Counted from the stretch's first letter, positions 45,774 to 55,943 are shown. The stretch: DNA of 64,000 bases from Bacteroidales bacterium (GCA_022648545.1 JALCMP010000002.1:124001-188000); one strand, 5' to 3'. The notes: generated from the sequence alone by a model not told the origin. A program made the numbers and translations.

Positions 45774-46560
45774 CGGAACCGATATAGGGATTATAACGTA
45801 TTATCCCTCTCTTCGACCCTTTTACGAAATCCACTATATCCCTTTTTTCTTCACTTTCCGGAAATTCATCCTCAATTTTCTTTATGGCATCCGAAATTAT
45901 CATATCTCCCTGATAAAGGACTCTGTAGATATCGCGTATCCTCTCTATCTTTTCCGCGGTAAAGCCCCTTCTTTTAAGGCCTACTACATTGATACCGCAA
46001 AAAGACAACGGCCTCTTTCCGGCAAGCGAATACGGGGGAACATCCTTCCCAATCATGGACCCTCCGGACAACATGGCATGTTTGCCGATCCTGGTAAACT
46101 GATGCGCCGCAGAAGCTCCTCCTATTATAGCCCAGTCGTCCACGTTGGTTTCCCCGGCTATTCCCACATAGCTCGTCAGAATACAATGTTTTCCTACATG
46201 GCAATCGTGCGCTACATGGCAATAGGACATTATCAATGTATGGTCATCAATGAAGGTTTTGCCCTTATGACTAGCTGCCGTACCTCTATTGATAGTTGCA
46301 CATTCCCTTATCATAACATTATCGCCTATTTCCACATACGATTCTTCTCCATGGAATTTCAGGTCCTGGGGAATAGCACCTATTACCGCTCCCGGAAATA
46401 TACTGCAGTTTTTCCCAATCTTTACATAATCGTATATGGTGGCATGAGGACCTATAACACAATTGTCTCCTATTTCTACGTTTCCTTCTATATAGCTGAA
46501 AGGTTTGATAATCACATTTTTTCCGATCCTGGCTTTCGGATCTATAAAAGAATTTTCCAT
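45766..46560 (-). CDS. lpxA: UDP-N-acetylglucosamine acyltransferase
   Basis: First enzyme of lipid A synthesis; moves a 3-hydroxyacyl chain from ACP to the 3-OH of UDP-GlcNAc. The 264 residues form a left-handed beta helix of hexapeptide repeats (IGDNCVIGPHATIYDYVKIG) followed by a helical C-terminus. The catalytic His is in HVAHDCHVGKHCIL, and GLKRRGFTAEKIERIRDIYRVL is the typical LpxA tail. It starts 3 bases after the fabZ stop. Confidence 0.96.
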   Translation of the reverse strand: MENSFIDPKARIGKNVIIKPFSYIEGNVEIGDNCVIGPHATIYDYVKIGKNCSIFPGAVIGAIPQDLKFHGEESYVEIGDNVMIRECATINRGTAASHKGKTFIDDHTLIMSYCHVAHDCHVGKHCILTSYVGIAGETNVDDWAIIGGASAAHQFTRIGKHAMLSGGSMIGKDVPPYSLAGKRPLSFCGINVVGLKRRGFTAEKIERIRDIYRVLYQGDMIISDAIKKIEDEFPESEEKRDIVDFVKGSKRGIIRYNPYIGSDE

Positions 46561-46563
46561 AAG

Positions 46564-47040
46564 CTATCTGTTTTTTATTACCTGTGCCATCATACTGCTC
46601 TGGCAAGCAATACTGTTCCCTACATAAGCTTCACCGTCCATGCAGACGAAGGAATGCTCAAGAGGACGTGTAATACGCATTTTTACTACAAGTACATCGC
46701 CGGGAACAACTTTCTTTTTAAACTTGGCATTACTGACCTTCGCAAAATATGTGGAATACTTTTCAGGTTCGTCCAGATTATTAAGGACCAATATCCCTCC
46801 AACCTGAGCCATGGTTTCAAGAATAAGAACACCGGGCATCACAGGTTCCCCGGGAAAGTGGCCGCTGAAAAACCATTCGTTTATTCCAAGCAACTTTGCG
46901 CCTACTATATAATCGGAGCCAATCTCCTGTATTCTGTCCACCATAAGAAAAGGAGGACGATGCGGAAGAAGTTTTTTAATTTCGTTAACATCAAATACGG
47001 GAACTGTATCAGGTTCGTAATGCGGTACTATTTTGTCCAT
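46564..47040 (-). CDS. fabZ: 3-hydroxyacyl-ACP dehydratase FabZ
   Basis: Dehydrates 3-hydroxyacyl-ACP in fatty-acid elongation. The hot-dog fold motifs are LLPHRPPFLMVDRI and the catalytic FSGHFPGEPVMPGVLILETMAQ with His and Glu. The N-terminal extension (MDKIVPHYEPDTVPVFDVNEIKK) corresponds to the linker seen in LpxC-FabZ fusion proteins of other Bacteroidales. Here it is a separate 158-residue frame that lies in the same frame as lpxC, 18 bases after its stop codon. Confidence 0.95.
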   Translation of the reverse strand: MDKIVPHYEPDTVPVFDVNEIKKLLPHRPPFLMVDRIQEIGSDYIVGAKLLGINEWFFSGHFPGEPVMPGVLILETMAQVGGILVLNNLDEPEKYSTYFAKVSNAKFKKKVVPGDVLVVKMRITRPLEHSFVCMDGEAYVGNSIACQSSMMAQVIKNR

Positions 47041-47058
47041 AATAAATTTTGAGTTTTT

Positions 47059-47973
47059 TTATTTTAAAATTTCTTCTCTAAGTATTCTGGCGATAGTGGT
47101 ATTTATGGAATGACCCGATTTATAACCTATGACCTTCGCTTTCAAAGGCATGCCAACCAAAGCGAGATCCCCCATTATATCAAGAAGCTTGTGTCTTGCA
47201 CATTCGTTCGGGAATCTCAGATCCAGATGATTAAGATAACCTTCGGGAGCCCTTTCAAGAGTATCTACGTTAAAAAGGCCGGCAAGTCTGTCGAGTTCCT
47301 TCTGGGGTACGGAATGTTCCACTATAACTATGGCATTGTCAAGATCACCCCCCTTTATTAGGTTATTTCTGAACAATGGTTCCAGTTCATGGAAAAAGAC
47401 AAAGGTCCGGCAGGGAGCTATTTCCCTTGCAAAATCGGTATCGGAATCCAGTCTTGCATACTGATTTCCAAGAACCCTTGAATTATAATCTATCATCAGA
47501 TCTACCGAAAAGGCGTCATCGGGCATTATCGTTATTTCGGATCCGGTCTTTTCATCTCTGAAAAACACCTTGTGATCTATCTCAAGATATTTTCTATCTG
47601 CATCCTGTTCTAATATGCCGTCCTTGCATATTTCCTTAACATAATATGATGCGCTGCCGTCGAGTATGGGTACTTCTCCCGAATCCAGAGACACCAGGGC
47701 GTTATCTATCTGCAATCCGTAAAATGCCGCCATCAGATGCTCCAGAGTAGAGACCTTTATATCTCCCTTTTCTATAGTAGTTCCGCGTGATGTCGTACTA
47801 ACATAATCGGTAAGAGCCGCTATGATTGCATCTTCTCCCAGGTCCGTCCTTTTAAACTTTATTCCAAAATTCACCGGTGCCGGTTCTATCGTCATATCGA
47901 CGTGTTTCCCGGTATGTAATCCTTTCCCGCTGAAATGATATTTTCTTCTTAAAGTGTGCTGTTTTATAAACAT
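47059..47973 (-). CDS. lpxC: UDP-3-O-acyl-N-acetylglucosamine deacetylase
   Basis: Zinc-dependent deacetylase, committed step of lipid A synthesis. Zinc ligands are visible in STLEHLMAAFYG (His) and CARHKLLDIMGDLAL (His and Asp); GLHTGKHVDMTIEPA and SFVDSGEVPILDGSA-like segments (here LVSLDSGEVPILDGSA) are typical. The 304 residues cover only the LpxC part. In many Bacteroidales the same protein continues into FabZ; here a TAA follows EEILK. It is 34 bases after lpxD. Confidence 0.96.
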   Translation of the reverse strand: MFIKQHTLRRKYHFSGKGLHTGKHVDMTIEPAPVNFGIKFKRTDLGEDAIIAALTDYVSTTSRGTTIEKGDIKVSTLEHLMAAFYGLQIDNALVSLDSGEVPILDGSASYYVKEICKDGILEQDADRKYLEIDHKVFFRDEKTGSEITIMPDDAFSVDLMIDYNSRVLGNQYARLDSDTDFAREIAPCRTFVFFHELEPLFRNNLIKGGDLDNAIVIVEHSVPQKELDRLAGLFNVDTLERAPEGYLNHLDLRFPNECARHKLLDIMGDLALVGMPLKAKVIGYKSGHSINTTIARILREEILK

Positions 47974-48007
47974 CTTTTAAAATTTGGCGGTAAAAGTAAT
48001 AAAATTT

Positions 48008-49051
48008 TTATTTTTCTTCAGATTCTTCTTTTTTTATAAAGGCCTCCAGTTCGTCTATTTTTTCCTTATATTCTTTTAAATGTACAAAATGCGCATATGA
48101 TTTAAGGTAATTCTTGTAATTTATGGCCGGAGTACCCATAAGCAAGGAATCTGCTTTCGTATTTCCGATTATCCCGGTTTGAGCCCCAACTCTTACGCGA
48201 TCGCCTACTTCAATATGACCCACCGTTCCGCTTTGTCCTCCGAACTGGCAGTTATTGCCTATCTTGGTAGAACCAGCGATTCCGGTCATTGCGGCAAATA
48301 CATTGTCATGCCCAATTTCCACATTATGCGCAACCTGAACCAGATTATCTATTTTAGTCCCCTTTCCTATATGGGTTTGCCCCATGGTGGCGCGATCTAT
48401 CGTAGTATTAGCACCCACCTCCACATTATCGTCAAGAACGACTATTCCGGTCTGCGGAATCTTCTTATAAGTTCCGTCGGGTTGGGGCGCGAACCCGAAA
48501 CCGTCGGCTCCTATCACGCAATTGGCATGTAATATACAGTTATCGCCGACCTTGCATCCGTCGTATATTTTAACACCCTGATAGAGTATTACGTTTTCTC
48601 CTACCGTAACATTATTTCCTATATATACTTGGGGATAAATTTGAGAACCTTTGCCTATAATGCTTTTTTTACCCACATATGCAAAGGCGCCGATATAAGC
48701 CCCCTTTCCTATTTTGCTGCTCCATGACACATGAGCACGCCACGATCTTCCGGAACGTTTTTCCTTTTTAAGGGAATTCAGAAGATCAAGCAGCGAGGCC
48801 ACTGCGGAATAAGCATTATCAACAACAATAAGCGTAGGTGCTATCTTTTCCTTGGGAACGAACGTTTTATTTATTATTATGGCGCTTGCCTTGCTGGTAT
48901 AAATATAATGTTCGTATTTGGGATTGGCCAGGAAACATATATTGCCCGGTTTCCCGTTTTCTATTTTTGACACCGAAGAGATTTTAACATAAGGATCACC
49001 GATTATCTCCCCGTTGAAATGCTGGGCTATTCTTTCTGCAGTTACTTGCAT
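48008..49051 (-). CDS. lpxD: UDP-3-O-(3-hydroxyacyl)glucosamine N-acyltransferase
   Basis: Third enzyme of lipid A synthesis. The 347 residues comprise an N-terminal uridine-binding domain (about 1-100, [28 protein letters not shown]), a left-handed beta helix ([22 protein letters not shown]) with the catalytic His in [15 protein letters not shown], and a C-terminal helical tail ([22 protein letters not shown]). It heads the lpxD-lpxC-fabZ-lpxA-wbqC operon and is divergent from rimP. Confidence 0.97.
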   Translation of the reverse strand: MQVTAERIAQHFNGEIIGDPYVKISSVSKIENGKPGNICFLANPKYEHYIYTSKASAIIINKTFVPKEKIAPTLIVVDNAYSAVASLLDLLNSLKKEKRSGRSWRAHVSWSSKIGKGAYIGAFAYVGKKSIIGKGSQIYPQVYIGNNVTVGENVILYQGVKIYDGCKVGDNCILHANCVIGADGFGFAPQPDGTYKKIPQTGIVVLDDNVEVGANTTIDRATMGQTHIGKGTKIDNLVQVAHNVEIGHDNVFAAMTGIAGSTKIGNNCQFGGQSGTVGHIEVGDRVRVGAQTGIIGNTKADSLLMGTPAINYKNYLKSYAHFVHLKEYKEKIDELEAFIKKEESEEK

Positions 49052-49083
49052 AGGTTTTGGTTTTTTCTTTGAACTAATGTGTG

Positions 49084-49091
49084 CAAAATTA
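49084..49091 (-). promoter_or_regulatory. -7 box for the lpxD operon
   Basis: Minus-strand TAATTTTG, 32 bases before the lpxD ATG. No clear -33 element. Confidence 0.5.
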
Positions 49092-49099
49092 ATAAAATA

Positions 49100-49131
49100 T
49101 TTGGATATCTATTATTTAATGACTATTTTTG
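49100..49131 (+). promoter_or_regulatory. Promoter of the rimP-nusA-infB operon
   Basis: TTTG (49100-49103), 20-base spacer and TATTTTTG (49124-49131) form a full Bacteroidota promoter. The predicted start near 49138 leaves a leader of about 60 bases before the rimP ATG. Confidence 0.65.
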
Positions 49132-49143
49132 CTGGGATTAAGA

Positions 49144-49177
49144 GAGATAAGGGGAACGGAAACGATCCCCTTATTTC
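49144..49177 (+). promoter_or_regulatory. Leader hairpin before rimP
   Basis: An 11-bp stem (GAGATAAGGGG with CCCCTTATTTC, one G-T pair) with a 12-base loop lies wholly inside the predicted rimP leader. No T tract follows, so it is not an intrinsic terminator. It may control translation or mRNA stability. Confidence 0.6.
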
Positions 49178-49197
49178 GTAATAACACTGATTTGCAG

Positions 49198-49659
49198 ATG
49201 AACGCTGAGACCATAGGAATAAGCATAAGGGATATCCTGCAGGAGCGGGGACTCTTCCTTACCGGGATTGAAATAACGCCAGACTCTACGGTAACTATAA
49301 CCGTAGAGAGCAACGCCGGAACGGTTTCGATCGACGACTGTACCGCAATAAACGATATAGTAAGAGGAACTTTCGACTCCGCGGATGAGGATTATTCCCT
49401 TACGGTAACATCGGCAGGTCTTGGAGAGCCGTTCAGGGTTGCCGGACAATATATTAAAGCCATCGGAGAAGATGTAGAAACCGGATTGAAGGGAGGAACG
49501 AAGCTTAGGGGCAAACTTATAGAATACGACGGGAAAAACATTAAAATCGAAACGAAAATGACCGTCGGAAAAGGGAAAGAGAAAAAGCAGATAGCGGAAA
49601 TCATGGATGTTCCCATGGAAAAAGTAAATTATTGCAAACTTTTAATTAAATTCAAATAA
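49198..49659 (+). CDS. rimP: Ribosome maturation factor RimP
   Basis: Assists 30S subunit maturation. The 153 residues have the two RimP domains: MNAETIGISIRDILQERGLFLTGIEI and TVSIDDCTAINDIVRGTF in the first, then YSLTVTSAGLGEPFRVAGQYIKAIGEDV and GKLIEYDGKNIKIET in the Sm-like second. The ATG at 49198 is chosen; the track start at 49129 lies inside the promoter. It leads the usual rimP-nusA-infB order, 16 bases before nusA. Confidence 0.94.
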   Translation: MNAETIGISIRDILQERGLFLTGIEITPDSTVTITVESNAGTVSIDDCTAINDIVRGTFDSADEDYSLTVTSAGLGEPFRVAGQYIKAIGEDVETGLKGGTKLRGKLIEYDGKNIKIETKMTVGKGKEKKQIAEIMDVPMEKVNYCKLLIKFK

Positions 49660-49675
49660 TTTGAAATAAGAAGAA

Positions 49676-50923
49676 ATGGAAGGGCTAAATTTAGTAAGCA
49701 CATTTTCCGAATTCAAGGAATTCAAAAACATAGACCGTCCCACCATGATGAGCGTATTGGAAGACGTATTCCGTACCCAGCTCGCAAAAATGTACGGAAC
49801 CGCCGACAATATTAATATAGTCATAAATATAGACAAGGGCGATTTCGAGATATGGAGGAACAGGACTGTCGCAGAAAAGGTAGATGATCCTAATAAACAG
49901 ATATCCAAGGAAGAAGTGGACAAAATCGACAATTCCTTCGAAATAGGGGAAACTTTCTCAGAACCGGTAAGTTTAGAAGCTTTCGGAAGAAGGGGAATAC
50001 TCAATATCCGTCAGAACCTGTCGGCAAGAATCATGGATATAGAAAAAGCCAATCTGTATAATTCATATCGCGATCGTGTGGGCGAAATTTTCATAGGAGA
50101 AGTTTACCAGGCATGGAAAAAGGAAGTGCTTGTCCACGATGAAGACAACAATGAGCTTCACCTTCCGAAATCCGAGCAGATCCCGTCTGATTTCTTCAGA
50201 AAGGGAGATCAGGTAAAGGCTGTCATCTCAAATGTGGAGATGAAAAACAATTCACCTGAAATAATTCTTTCAAGAACGTCTCCTGTTTTTTTGGAGAGAC
50301 TCCTTGAGCAGGATGTTCCGGAAATTTTCGACGGTCTTATTACAATAAAGAAAATCGTTAGGATTGCCGGGGAACGGGCAAAGGTTGCCGTAGAATCATA
50401 CGACGACCGTATAGATCCGGTAGGAGCATGCGTAGGCGTAAAGGGCACCAGAATACGCGAGATCGTAAGGGAGCTTAGAAACGAAAACATAGATATAATC
50501 AACTGGACTACCAATAAGGAACTGCTCGTCCAGAGAGCTCTGAGTCCGGCCAAGATAACATCCATTTCCATAAACGAGGCTGAAAACAAGATTGTGGTTT
50601 CTCTGGAAAAGGATCAGGTTTCTCTGGCAATAGGTAAGGGAGGAAGCAATATTAAGCTTGCAAGCATGTTGCTGGGCAGCGAAATTGAAGTATTCAGGGA
50701 ACTTTCCGAAAGCGAAAAGGAAGAAGAGGAAGAAGACGTACTTCTGTCGAGTTTCGAAGATGTTATTGAAAAATGGATAATAGACGCACTCGTAAATATC
50801 GGTTGCGATACTGCAAAAAGCGTCATTAATACTTCCACTGAGGATTTGATGCAAAGAGCCGATCTCGACCGCGAGACCGTGGTCGAAGTAAAAAATATTC
50901 TGAAACAGGAATTCGAAGACTAA
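49676..50923 (+). CDS. nusA: Transcription termination/antitermination protein NusA
   Basis: RNA polymerase-binding elongation factor. Order in 415 residues: N-terminal polymerase-binding domain (about 1-130), S1 domain (about 135-200, GEIFIGEVYQAWKKEVLVHDE), KH1 and KH2 (ERAKVAVESYDDRIDPVGACVGVKGTRIREIVREL, then SLAIGKGGSNIKLASMLLG), an acidic linker (EKEEEEEDVL) and a short helix-hairpin-helix tail (DALVNIGCDTAKSVINTSTEDLMQRADLD). It lacks the two acidic repeats of enterobacterial NusA, as expected outside proteobacteria. Confidence 0.97.
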   Translation: MEGLNLVSTFSEFKEFKNIDRPTMMSVLEDVFRTQLAKMYGTADNINIVINIDKGDFEIWRNRTVAEKVDDPNKQISKEEVDKIDNSFEIGETFSEPVSLEAFGRRGILNIRQNLSARIMDIEKANLYNSYRDRVGEIFIGEVYQAWKKEVLVHDEDNNELHLPKSEQIPSDFFRKGDQVKAVISNVEMKNNSPEIILSRTSPVFLERLLEQDVPEIFDGLITIKKIVRIAGERAKVAVESYDDRIDPVGACVGVKGTRIREIVRELRNENIDIINWTTNKELLVQRALSPAKITSISINEAENKIVVSLEKDQVSLAIGKGGSNIKLASMLLGSEIEVFRELSESEKEEEEEDVLLSSFEDVIEKWIIDALVNIGCDTAKSVINTSTEDLMQRADLDRETVVEVKNILKQEFED

Positions 50924-50942
50924 AACAAATTAAAAGAGATAT

Positions 50943-53900
50943 ATGGGGCTAGAGAAAAGTTATAGAATAAGCAAAATCCTTCAGGAATTCAATATAGGAT
51001 TAAGAACCCTTACGGATTTTCTGGATAAAAAAGGTATAGACATAGGGACCAACCCGAATGCCAAGATTTCGGGAGAGACCTATGCCATAGTGGAAAAGGA
51101 ATTCAAAAGGGAACAACTCGTTAAGGAAGAATCAAAGAAAGTCGCAATTACAGTAAAAGAAATAACGGGACAGAAAACCGAACCTGCGGAAGAACCGGAA
51201 CCCGAGAAGGAAATTTTCATTAAAACTAACGTGGAACCTCTTCACGGTCCCAAGATTGTCGGCACCATAGATCTCGATAATTTGAGCAATAAAGAAAAAT
51301 CCGATATTTCTGAAAAGAAAGATATCGTAGAGAAAAAAATAGAAGTAAAAATCCCTTCTGCAGAATCAGAAAAGCCTGCAAAATCAGGAAAGCCTGCGGA
51401 ATCTGAAATACCTGAAAGGGAAATCTCCGAAAAACCGGTTCAGGCCCCAGTAAAAATAGCTGCAGCAGAACAAGAACAAAAAAAGACTGCTGCGGAACCG
51501 GAAAAAATTGAAGAAAAAAAGCCAGAACAAGTAAAAGAAAATCCGGCAGTGAAATCAGAATTCCTTAAAAAAGAAAATCCGGCAGCCAAGAAGCCGGAGA
51601 CCGCTCAGAAACTCGAGAAAAAAGAGAATATGAAAGAAGAGCGCCGCAAACCTTTCGCCAAAAAGACAGATTTTTCCAATCCTGCCAACAACAGAAAAAA
51701 GACATTTGCCAAACCTTCCGGCGAAAGCACTCCGCAGAAAACGGAGCCAAAAGTAATAGAGCATATAGAAACGACCTACCAAAAACTCGAAGGTCCCGTT
51801 ATAAAGGGAACGATGGATCTTTCCCAGTTCGAAAAGAAAAAAGACAATAAGAACAGAGGAAAGCGCGACAGAATACGGAAGAAAGAGAAGGTTAAGGTCA
51901 ATATAGAAGAAGTAGGAAGTAAATTCAAGAATTTCTCTTCCGGGAGAAACAACGGAACGAAGAATAACAACGGCAGCAACAACAACAATAACAATAACAA
52001 CCATTCTTCTTTTTCAAATAACAACAACGGCAAGGCAGGCAAAAGGAAACGCGACAGATTCAAGCCGATTAAAAACGAGGTCGACGAAGATGCAGTACAG
52101 AGGCAAATAAAAGAGACCTACCAGAAAATGGTAGATGGTAAGAACAAGAGCAAGAGTTCGAGATACAAAAAAGAGAAGAGAGAAGCCTCTACTGAAAGGA
52201 TAAGAGAAGAAAAGGCTATAGAAGCACGGAACAAGAAAACACTAAAACTTACGGAATTTGTTACCGTAAACGATCTTTCGGTAATGATGACCATTCCCGT
52301 AACCAAGGTTATAGGAGCCTGCATGAGCCTGGGTCTTATGGTTTCCATAAACCAAAGGCTGGACGCCGAGACTCTGGTTCTGGTTGCGGAAGAGTTCGGA
52401 TACAAAGTGGAATTCGTAACTGCAGACATACAGGAAACCATTGATGAAGAGAACGAAAAGGATAAGCCCGAAGATCTCAGGAGCCGCCCGGCCATAGTTA
52501 CTGTAATGGGACACGTAGACCACGGAAAAACATCATTATTGGATTACGTGAGAAAATCTAACGTCATAGCAGGCGAGGCCGGAGGCATAACTCAGCACAT
52601 CGGCGCCTATAACGTAAAACTGTCGAACGGCCGCAGAATAACCTTCCTGGATACTCCGGGACATGAAGCATTCACCGCAATGCGTGCAAGGGGAGCACAA
52701 ATCACCGACCTTGTAATAATCATAGTTGCCGCAGACGATGCCATAATGCCTCAGACGGTTGAGGCCATAAATCATGCGCAGGCAGCCGGCGTACCTATGA
52801 TTTTTGCGATAAACAAAATAGATAAGCCCGGAGCCAATCCCGAAAAGATAAAGGAACAGCTTTCCAATATGAACATTCTTGTGGAAGACTGGGGAGGCAA
52901 ATACCAGTGTCAGGAAATTTCGGCCAAGAAAGGCATAGGCGTAGAAGATCTGCTTGAAAAAGTCCTTCTGGAAGCCGACATGCTCGATCTAAAAGCAAAT
53001 CCCGACAAACGCGCCATAGGTACCGTAATAGAATCTTCACTGGACAAGGGAAGAGGATATCTGGCAACGATTCTGGTTCAGGGAGGGACGCTGCATACAG
53101 GAGATATAATGCTTAGCGGATGTTATTACGGAAGAGTAAAGGCCATGTTCAACGAAAGGGGACAGAAAATAGAGGAGGCAGGCCCATCAACTCCCGTTTC
53201 GGTACTCGGTCTTAACGGAGCCCCTACTGCAGGAGATAAATTCAACGTATTTGAAAATGAAAAGGAAGCCAAATCAATTGCAGGCAAGAGGGAACAGCTT
53301 ATAAGGATACAGGGCATAAAGACGCAAAAGCATATTACTCTGGAGGAAATAGGAAGAAGAATAGCTATAGGAAACTTCCAGGAACTCAACATAGTTGTTA
53401 AAGGAGATGTCGACGGTTCCGTTGAAGCACTGTCCGATTCCCTCATAAAGCTCTCCTCCGAGGAGATCCATGTGAACGTAATACATAAGGCTGTCGGCGA
53501 AATATCCGAATCCGACGTTCTGCTGGCTGCGGCTTCAAATGCAATAATAATAGGATTCCAGGTAAGACCTTCGGGACAGGCAAAGAGAATTGCCGAAAAC
53601 GAGCAAGTGCAGATAAGGATGTATTCGGTAATTTATGACGCCATAAACGAAGTCAAGAGCGGTATCGAAGGAATGCTGGCGCCGGTGGAAAAAGAAGAAG
53701 TAACTGCCACATGCGAAGTAAGGGAAACCTTCAAGATATCGAAGGTAGGAACCATAGCCGGATGCATGGTCAAGGATGGAAAGATAGGCAGAGGCTCCAA
53801 GGTCCGCGTAATACGCGACGGTATAGTAATACATTCCGGAGTCCTTAGTTCTCTTAAACGCTTCAAGGACGACGTAAAGGAAGTTGCAGCGGGATTCGAC

Positions 53901-53990
53901 TGCGGATTAAGCTTATCGAGCTATAACGATTTAAGAACCGGAGATATTATAGAATCCTATACTATTACGGAAGTCAAGAGGACCTTATAG
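50943..53990 (+). CDS. infB: Translation initiation factor IF-2
   Basis: GTPase that brings initiator tRNA to the 30S subunit. The 1015 residues start with an IF2_N helical domain ([28 protein letters not shown]), then about 400 residues of charged low-complexity sequence rich in Lys, Glu, Pro and, near 335-360, Asn. The G domain has [30 protein letters not shown] and NKIDKP, and domains II-IV follow ([30 protein letters not shown]). It is 19 bases after nusA. Its stop region overlaps the stop of the convergent DoxX-like gene by 6 bases. Confidence 0.98.
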   Translation: MGLEKSYRISKILQEFNIGLRTLTDFLDKKGIDIGTNPNAKISGETYAIVEKEFKREQLVKEESKKVAITVKEITGQKTEPAEEPEPEKEIFIKTNVEPLHGPKIVGTIDLDNLSNKEKSDISEKKDIVEKKIEVKIPSAESEKPAKSGKPAESEIPEREISEKPVQAPVKIAAAEQEQKKTAAEPEKIEEKKPEQVKENPAVKSEFLKKENPAAKKPETAQKLEKKENMKEERRKPFAKKTDFSNPANNRKKTFAKPSGESTPQKTEPKVIEHIETTYQKLEGPVIKGTMDLSQFEKKKDNKNRGKRDRIRKKEKVKVNIEEVGSKFKNFSSGRNNGTKNNNGSNNNNNNNNHSSFSNNNNGKAGKRKRDRFKPIKNEVDEDAVQRQIKETYQKMVDGKNKSKSSRYKKEKREASTERIREEKAIEARNKKTLKLTEFVTVNDLSVMMTIPVTKVIGACMSLGLMVSINQRLDAETLVLVAEEFGYKVEFVTADIQETIDEENEKDKPEDLRSRPAIVTVMGHVDHGKTSLLDYVRKSNVIAGEAGGITQHIGAYNVKLSNGRRITFLDTPGHEAFTAMRARGAQITDLVIIIVAADDAIMPQTVEAINHAQAAGVPMIFAINKIDKPGANPEKIKEQLSNMNILVEDWGGKYQCQEISAKKGIGVEDLLEKVLLEADMLDLKANPDKRAIGTVIESSLDKGRGYLATILVQGGTLHTGDIMLSGCYYGRVKAMFNERGQKIEEAGPSTPVSVLGLNGAPTAGDKFNVFENEKEAKSIAGKREQLIRIQGIKTQKHITLEEIGRRIAIGNFQELNIVVKGDVDGSVEALSDSLIKLSSEEIHVNVIHKAVGEISESDVLLAAASNAIIIGFQVRPSGQAKRIAENEQVQIRMYSVIYDAINEVKSGIEGMLAPVEKEEVTATCEVRETFKISKVGTIAGCMVKDGKIGRGSKVRVIRDGIVIHSGVLSSLKRFKDDVKEVAAGFDCGLSLSSYNDLRTGDIIESYTITEVKRTL

Positions 53991-55193
53991 GAATCTATAT
54001 CTGGAAACGAATCTTATAAGCACTACCAGAAGTAATACGACAGCAATGGATGTTTCTATAAATATCCGTTCTTTTATAATCGTACGCGCCGATAATATTT
54101 CCGGATCGGAAGATATGACTTTAGTAAAGGAATCAACGGGATATTTTCCGCGAGGCCATTTTTCTATTATGGTCTTTCCGTTGATATAAACCAGACCGCC
54201 ATCGGAACGGCAAAGCGACAGAGCGGTCTTATGATCCATGGAAAGCGACGGGATTCCGTTAGAAAAACCTTTCGGAATTATATCCGTCGTATTGTTTATT
54301 ATAAAGAATTCTGTATTATTAGCCAAAGACGCCGCATATAGTTTTCCTATCTCTCTTATGTTTTTTTCCGAAAGAGGTTTAAGGGAATGCCTTATTATCA
54401 TTAACACGGGTTTGTCTGAATCGAGAATCGAATCCGTAACATACATTCCTGATGAATCCGAAAGAGAAAGGACTGAGGAATTATCATAATTGCCTGCTCC
54501 GCCCGAAAGACTGGTCTTGGTTTCCACGTATGTCCACGTACTGTCGGGAATATTTTTTATTGTAAATTCCTTCTCGTGTCCGTCCTTACTGTATATCAGA
54601 GTGCTTTTATATGATCTGACCGGCAGGTAAGATGAGCTGTTTATCACCGCCCCGGGCCTGAAGGGTCCGAAGTCAACCGGCGGCAGATATACTGCAGAAT
54701 AAACAGACAGCCCTACAATAAAAGCAGAATAACAAAGCAGATAAATAACTTCTATCTTTTGCGAACAAAACGGTATGAAATCCTTACGTTTCAAAAAAAG
54801 CAGGATGGCACAGGTCAGAAGAACAATATTCTTAAAAAAACTCTCCCAGTTCGTAAGATGTACCGCATCTCCGAAACATCCGCAGTCGCTAACCGGGTTG
54901 AAAATAGCCGAATAAAATGTAATTAAGGTAAAGAACCCGGCAAAGACCAATGCAGCGAAAGATGTGACACGCATTTTCAGTCCCTTGAGTATTGATATTC
55001 CAATAACGAACTCTGCAGAAAGTATTGCTATGGCAATAAATATGGAAGAGAATGAGAGGAATGACAAGTGAAAGGCGGCGAGATATTCGCTTATCTTAAG
55101 AGAAAATCCGGCCGGATCAACTCCCTTGAGAAATCCGGAGATTACGAACGTAAGCCCGATCAGAATCCTGCATATGGTACGTATGATTTTCAT
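53985..55193 (-). CDS. BT_3928-type DoxX/MauE-like membrane protein
   Basis: About 402 residues. The N-terminal half is a DoxX/MauE-like four-to-five-helix unit ([32 protein letters not shown] start and the [21 protein letters not shown] motif with a CxC pair). The C-terminal half is extracytoplasmic and contains a region with [20 protein letters not shown], followed by a final membrane helix ([19 protein letters not shown]). The ATG at 55193 is preferred over the track start at 55268, which overlaps tmk. It is 2 bases after tmk. The function is unknown; the CxC motif suggests redox or thiol chemistry, which is inference. Confidence 0.82.
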   Translation of the reverse strand: MKIIRTICRILIGLTFVISGFLKGVDPAGFSLKISEYLAAFHLSFLSFSSIFIAIAILSAEFVIGISILKGLKMRVTSFAALVFAGFFTLITFYSAIFNPVSDCGCFGDAVHLTNWESFFKNIVLLTCAILLFLKRKDFIPFCSQKIEVIYLLCYSAFIVGLSVYSAVYLPPVDFGPFRPGAVINSSSYLPVRSYKSTLIYSKDGHEKEFTIKNIPDSTWTYVETKTSLSGGAGNYDNSSVLSLSDSSGMYVTDSILDSDKPVLMIIRHSLKPLSEKNIREIGKLYAASLANNTEFFIINNTTDIIPKGFSNGIPSLSMDHKTALSLCRSDGGLVYINGKTIIEKWPRGKYPVDSFTKVISSDPEILSARTIIKERIFIETSIAVVLLLVVLIRFVSRYRFL

Positions 55194-55195
55194 AT

Positions 55196-55864
55196 TTACT
55201 TTAAGGCGGCTGCAATGCCGGAAAATATTTTCTCCGGCGAAAGCATTTTCCCGTCGCTTCCCGAACATTCTATTCTTACGAACAAAGGATCAAGGGCTGT
55301 CTGCCTAAGATAAACGTCCCTAACCATTGACTGGAATTTCATGTCGGCTTCATGTATGTCAGCCTGTCCGTTGAGGTAACGTCTGTCGTCTCCCGCCCTC
55401 GTCTTTCCTAATTTTTCCGAAACAAAACCTATCGGAACATCAAGAAAAAGATTTATATCCGGCCTTGGTATACCGAATTTCACGTATTCCAGATCCATTA
55501 TCCAATTGCGAAGATCGTCTGCTTCGGCGGCATCTTTTATCTTTGAACATTGATATGCAATATTGGAATATACATACCGGTCGAGCAATACACAATATCC
55601 GTCTTCCAGCCATTTCCGCAATACGGGAGCGGCAACCCTTCTGTCCTCCGCATAAAGCAGCGCCACAAGCTGGGGATGGACCTCGTTTATGGTACCGAAA
55701 TCGCCCCTGAGAAATTTTGCTATCAGGTTGCCATAAACGGATTCATCGTAACGTGGAAAATGCATGTATTTGAGTTTCAGCCCTCTGCTTTTTATAAAAT
55801 TTCCCAGCATATTAACCTGGGTGCTTTTTCCGGCTCCGTCAAGCCCCTCAAGAACTATAAGCAT
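55196..55864 (-). CDS. tmk: Thymidylate kinase
   Basis: Phosphorylates dTMP to dTDP. The P-loop GLDGAGKST is at residues 7-15, and the DRY-type motif VLLDRYVYSNIAYQ and the LID region (GKTRAGDDRRYLNGQADIHE) are present. Length 222 is normal. It is divergent from folP and precedes the DoxX-like gene by 2 bases. Confidence 0.95.
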   Translation of the reverse strand: MLIVLEGLDGAGKSTQVNMLGNFIKSRGLKLKYMHFPRYDESVYGNLIAKFLRGDFGTINEVHPQLVALLYAEDRRVAAPVLRKWLEDGYCVLLDRYVYSNIAYQCSKIKDAAEADDLRNWIMDLEYVKFGIPRPDINLFLDVPIGFVSEKLGKTRAGDDRRYLNGQADIHEADMKFQSMVRDVYLRQTALDPLFVRIECSGSDGKMLSPEKIFSGIAAALK

Positions 55865-55889
55865 ATCTTACAACGTTTAATTTTGTTGC

Positions 55890-55897
55890 TAAATTTG
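55890..55897 (+). promoter_or_regulatory. -7 box for folP
   Basis: TAAATTTG, 46 bases before the folP ATG. It faces the tmk box at 55908-55915, so the two predicted transcripts start within a few bases of each other. Confidence 0.45.
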
Positions 55898-55907
55898 CAA
55901 CAGCAGA

Positions 55908-55915
55908 CAAAGTTA
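55908..55915 (-). promoter_or_regulatory. -7 box for tmk
   Basis: Minus-strand TAACTTTG, 43 bases before the tmk ATG; CTTG sits 18 bases further upstream as a weak -33 element. Confidence 0.45.
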
Positions 55916-55943
55916 TATATTTTAAAGAAAAATCAAGCGCTAT

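Noticed and set aside
45733-47052. 439-residue plus-strand ORF
   Set aside because: It is antisense to wbqC, lpxA and fabZ, which have clear family motifs; the translation shows no family pattern.
47041-47061. AAAAAAC heptamer at the lpxC/fabZ junction as a frameshift site
   Set aside because: It lies after the stop codon and both genes are already in the same frame, so a -1 shift would not join them.
51555-52063. Val/Leu-rich minus-strand ORFs
   Set aside because: Mirror image of the Asn/Lys-rich low-complexity region of infB; hydrophobic look is a codon artefact.
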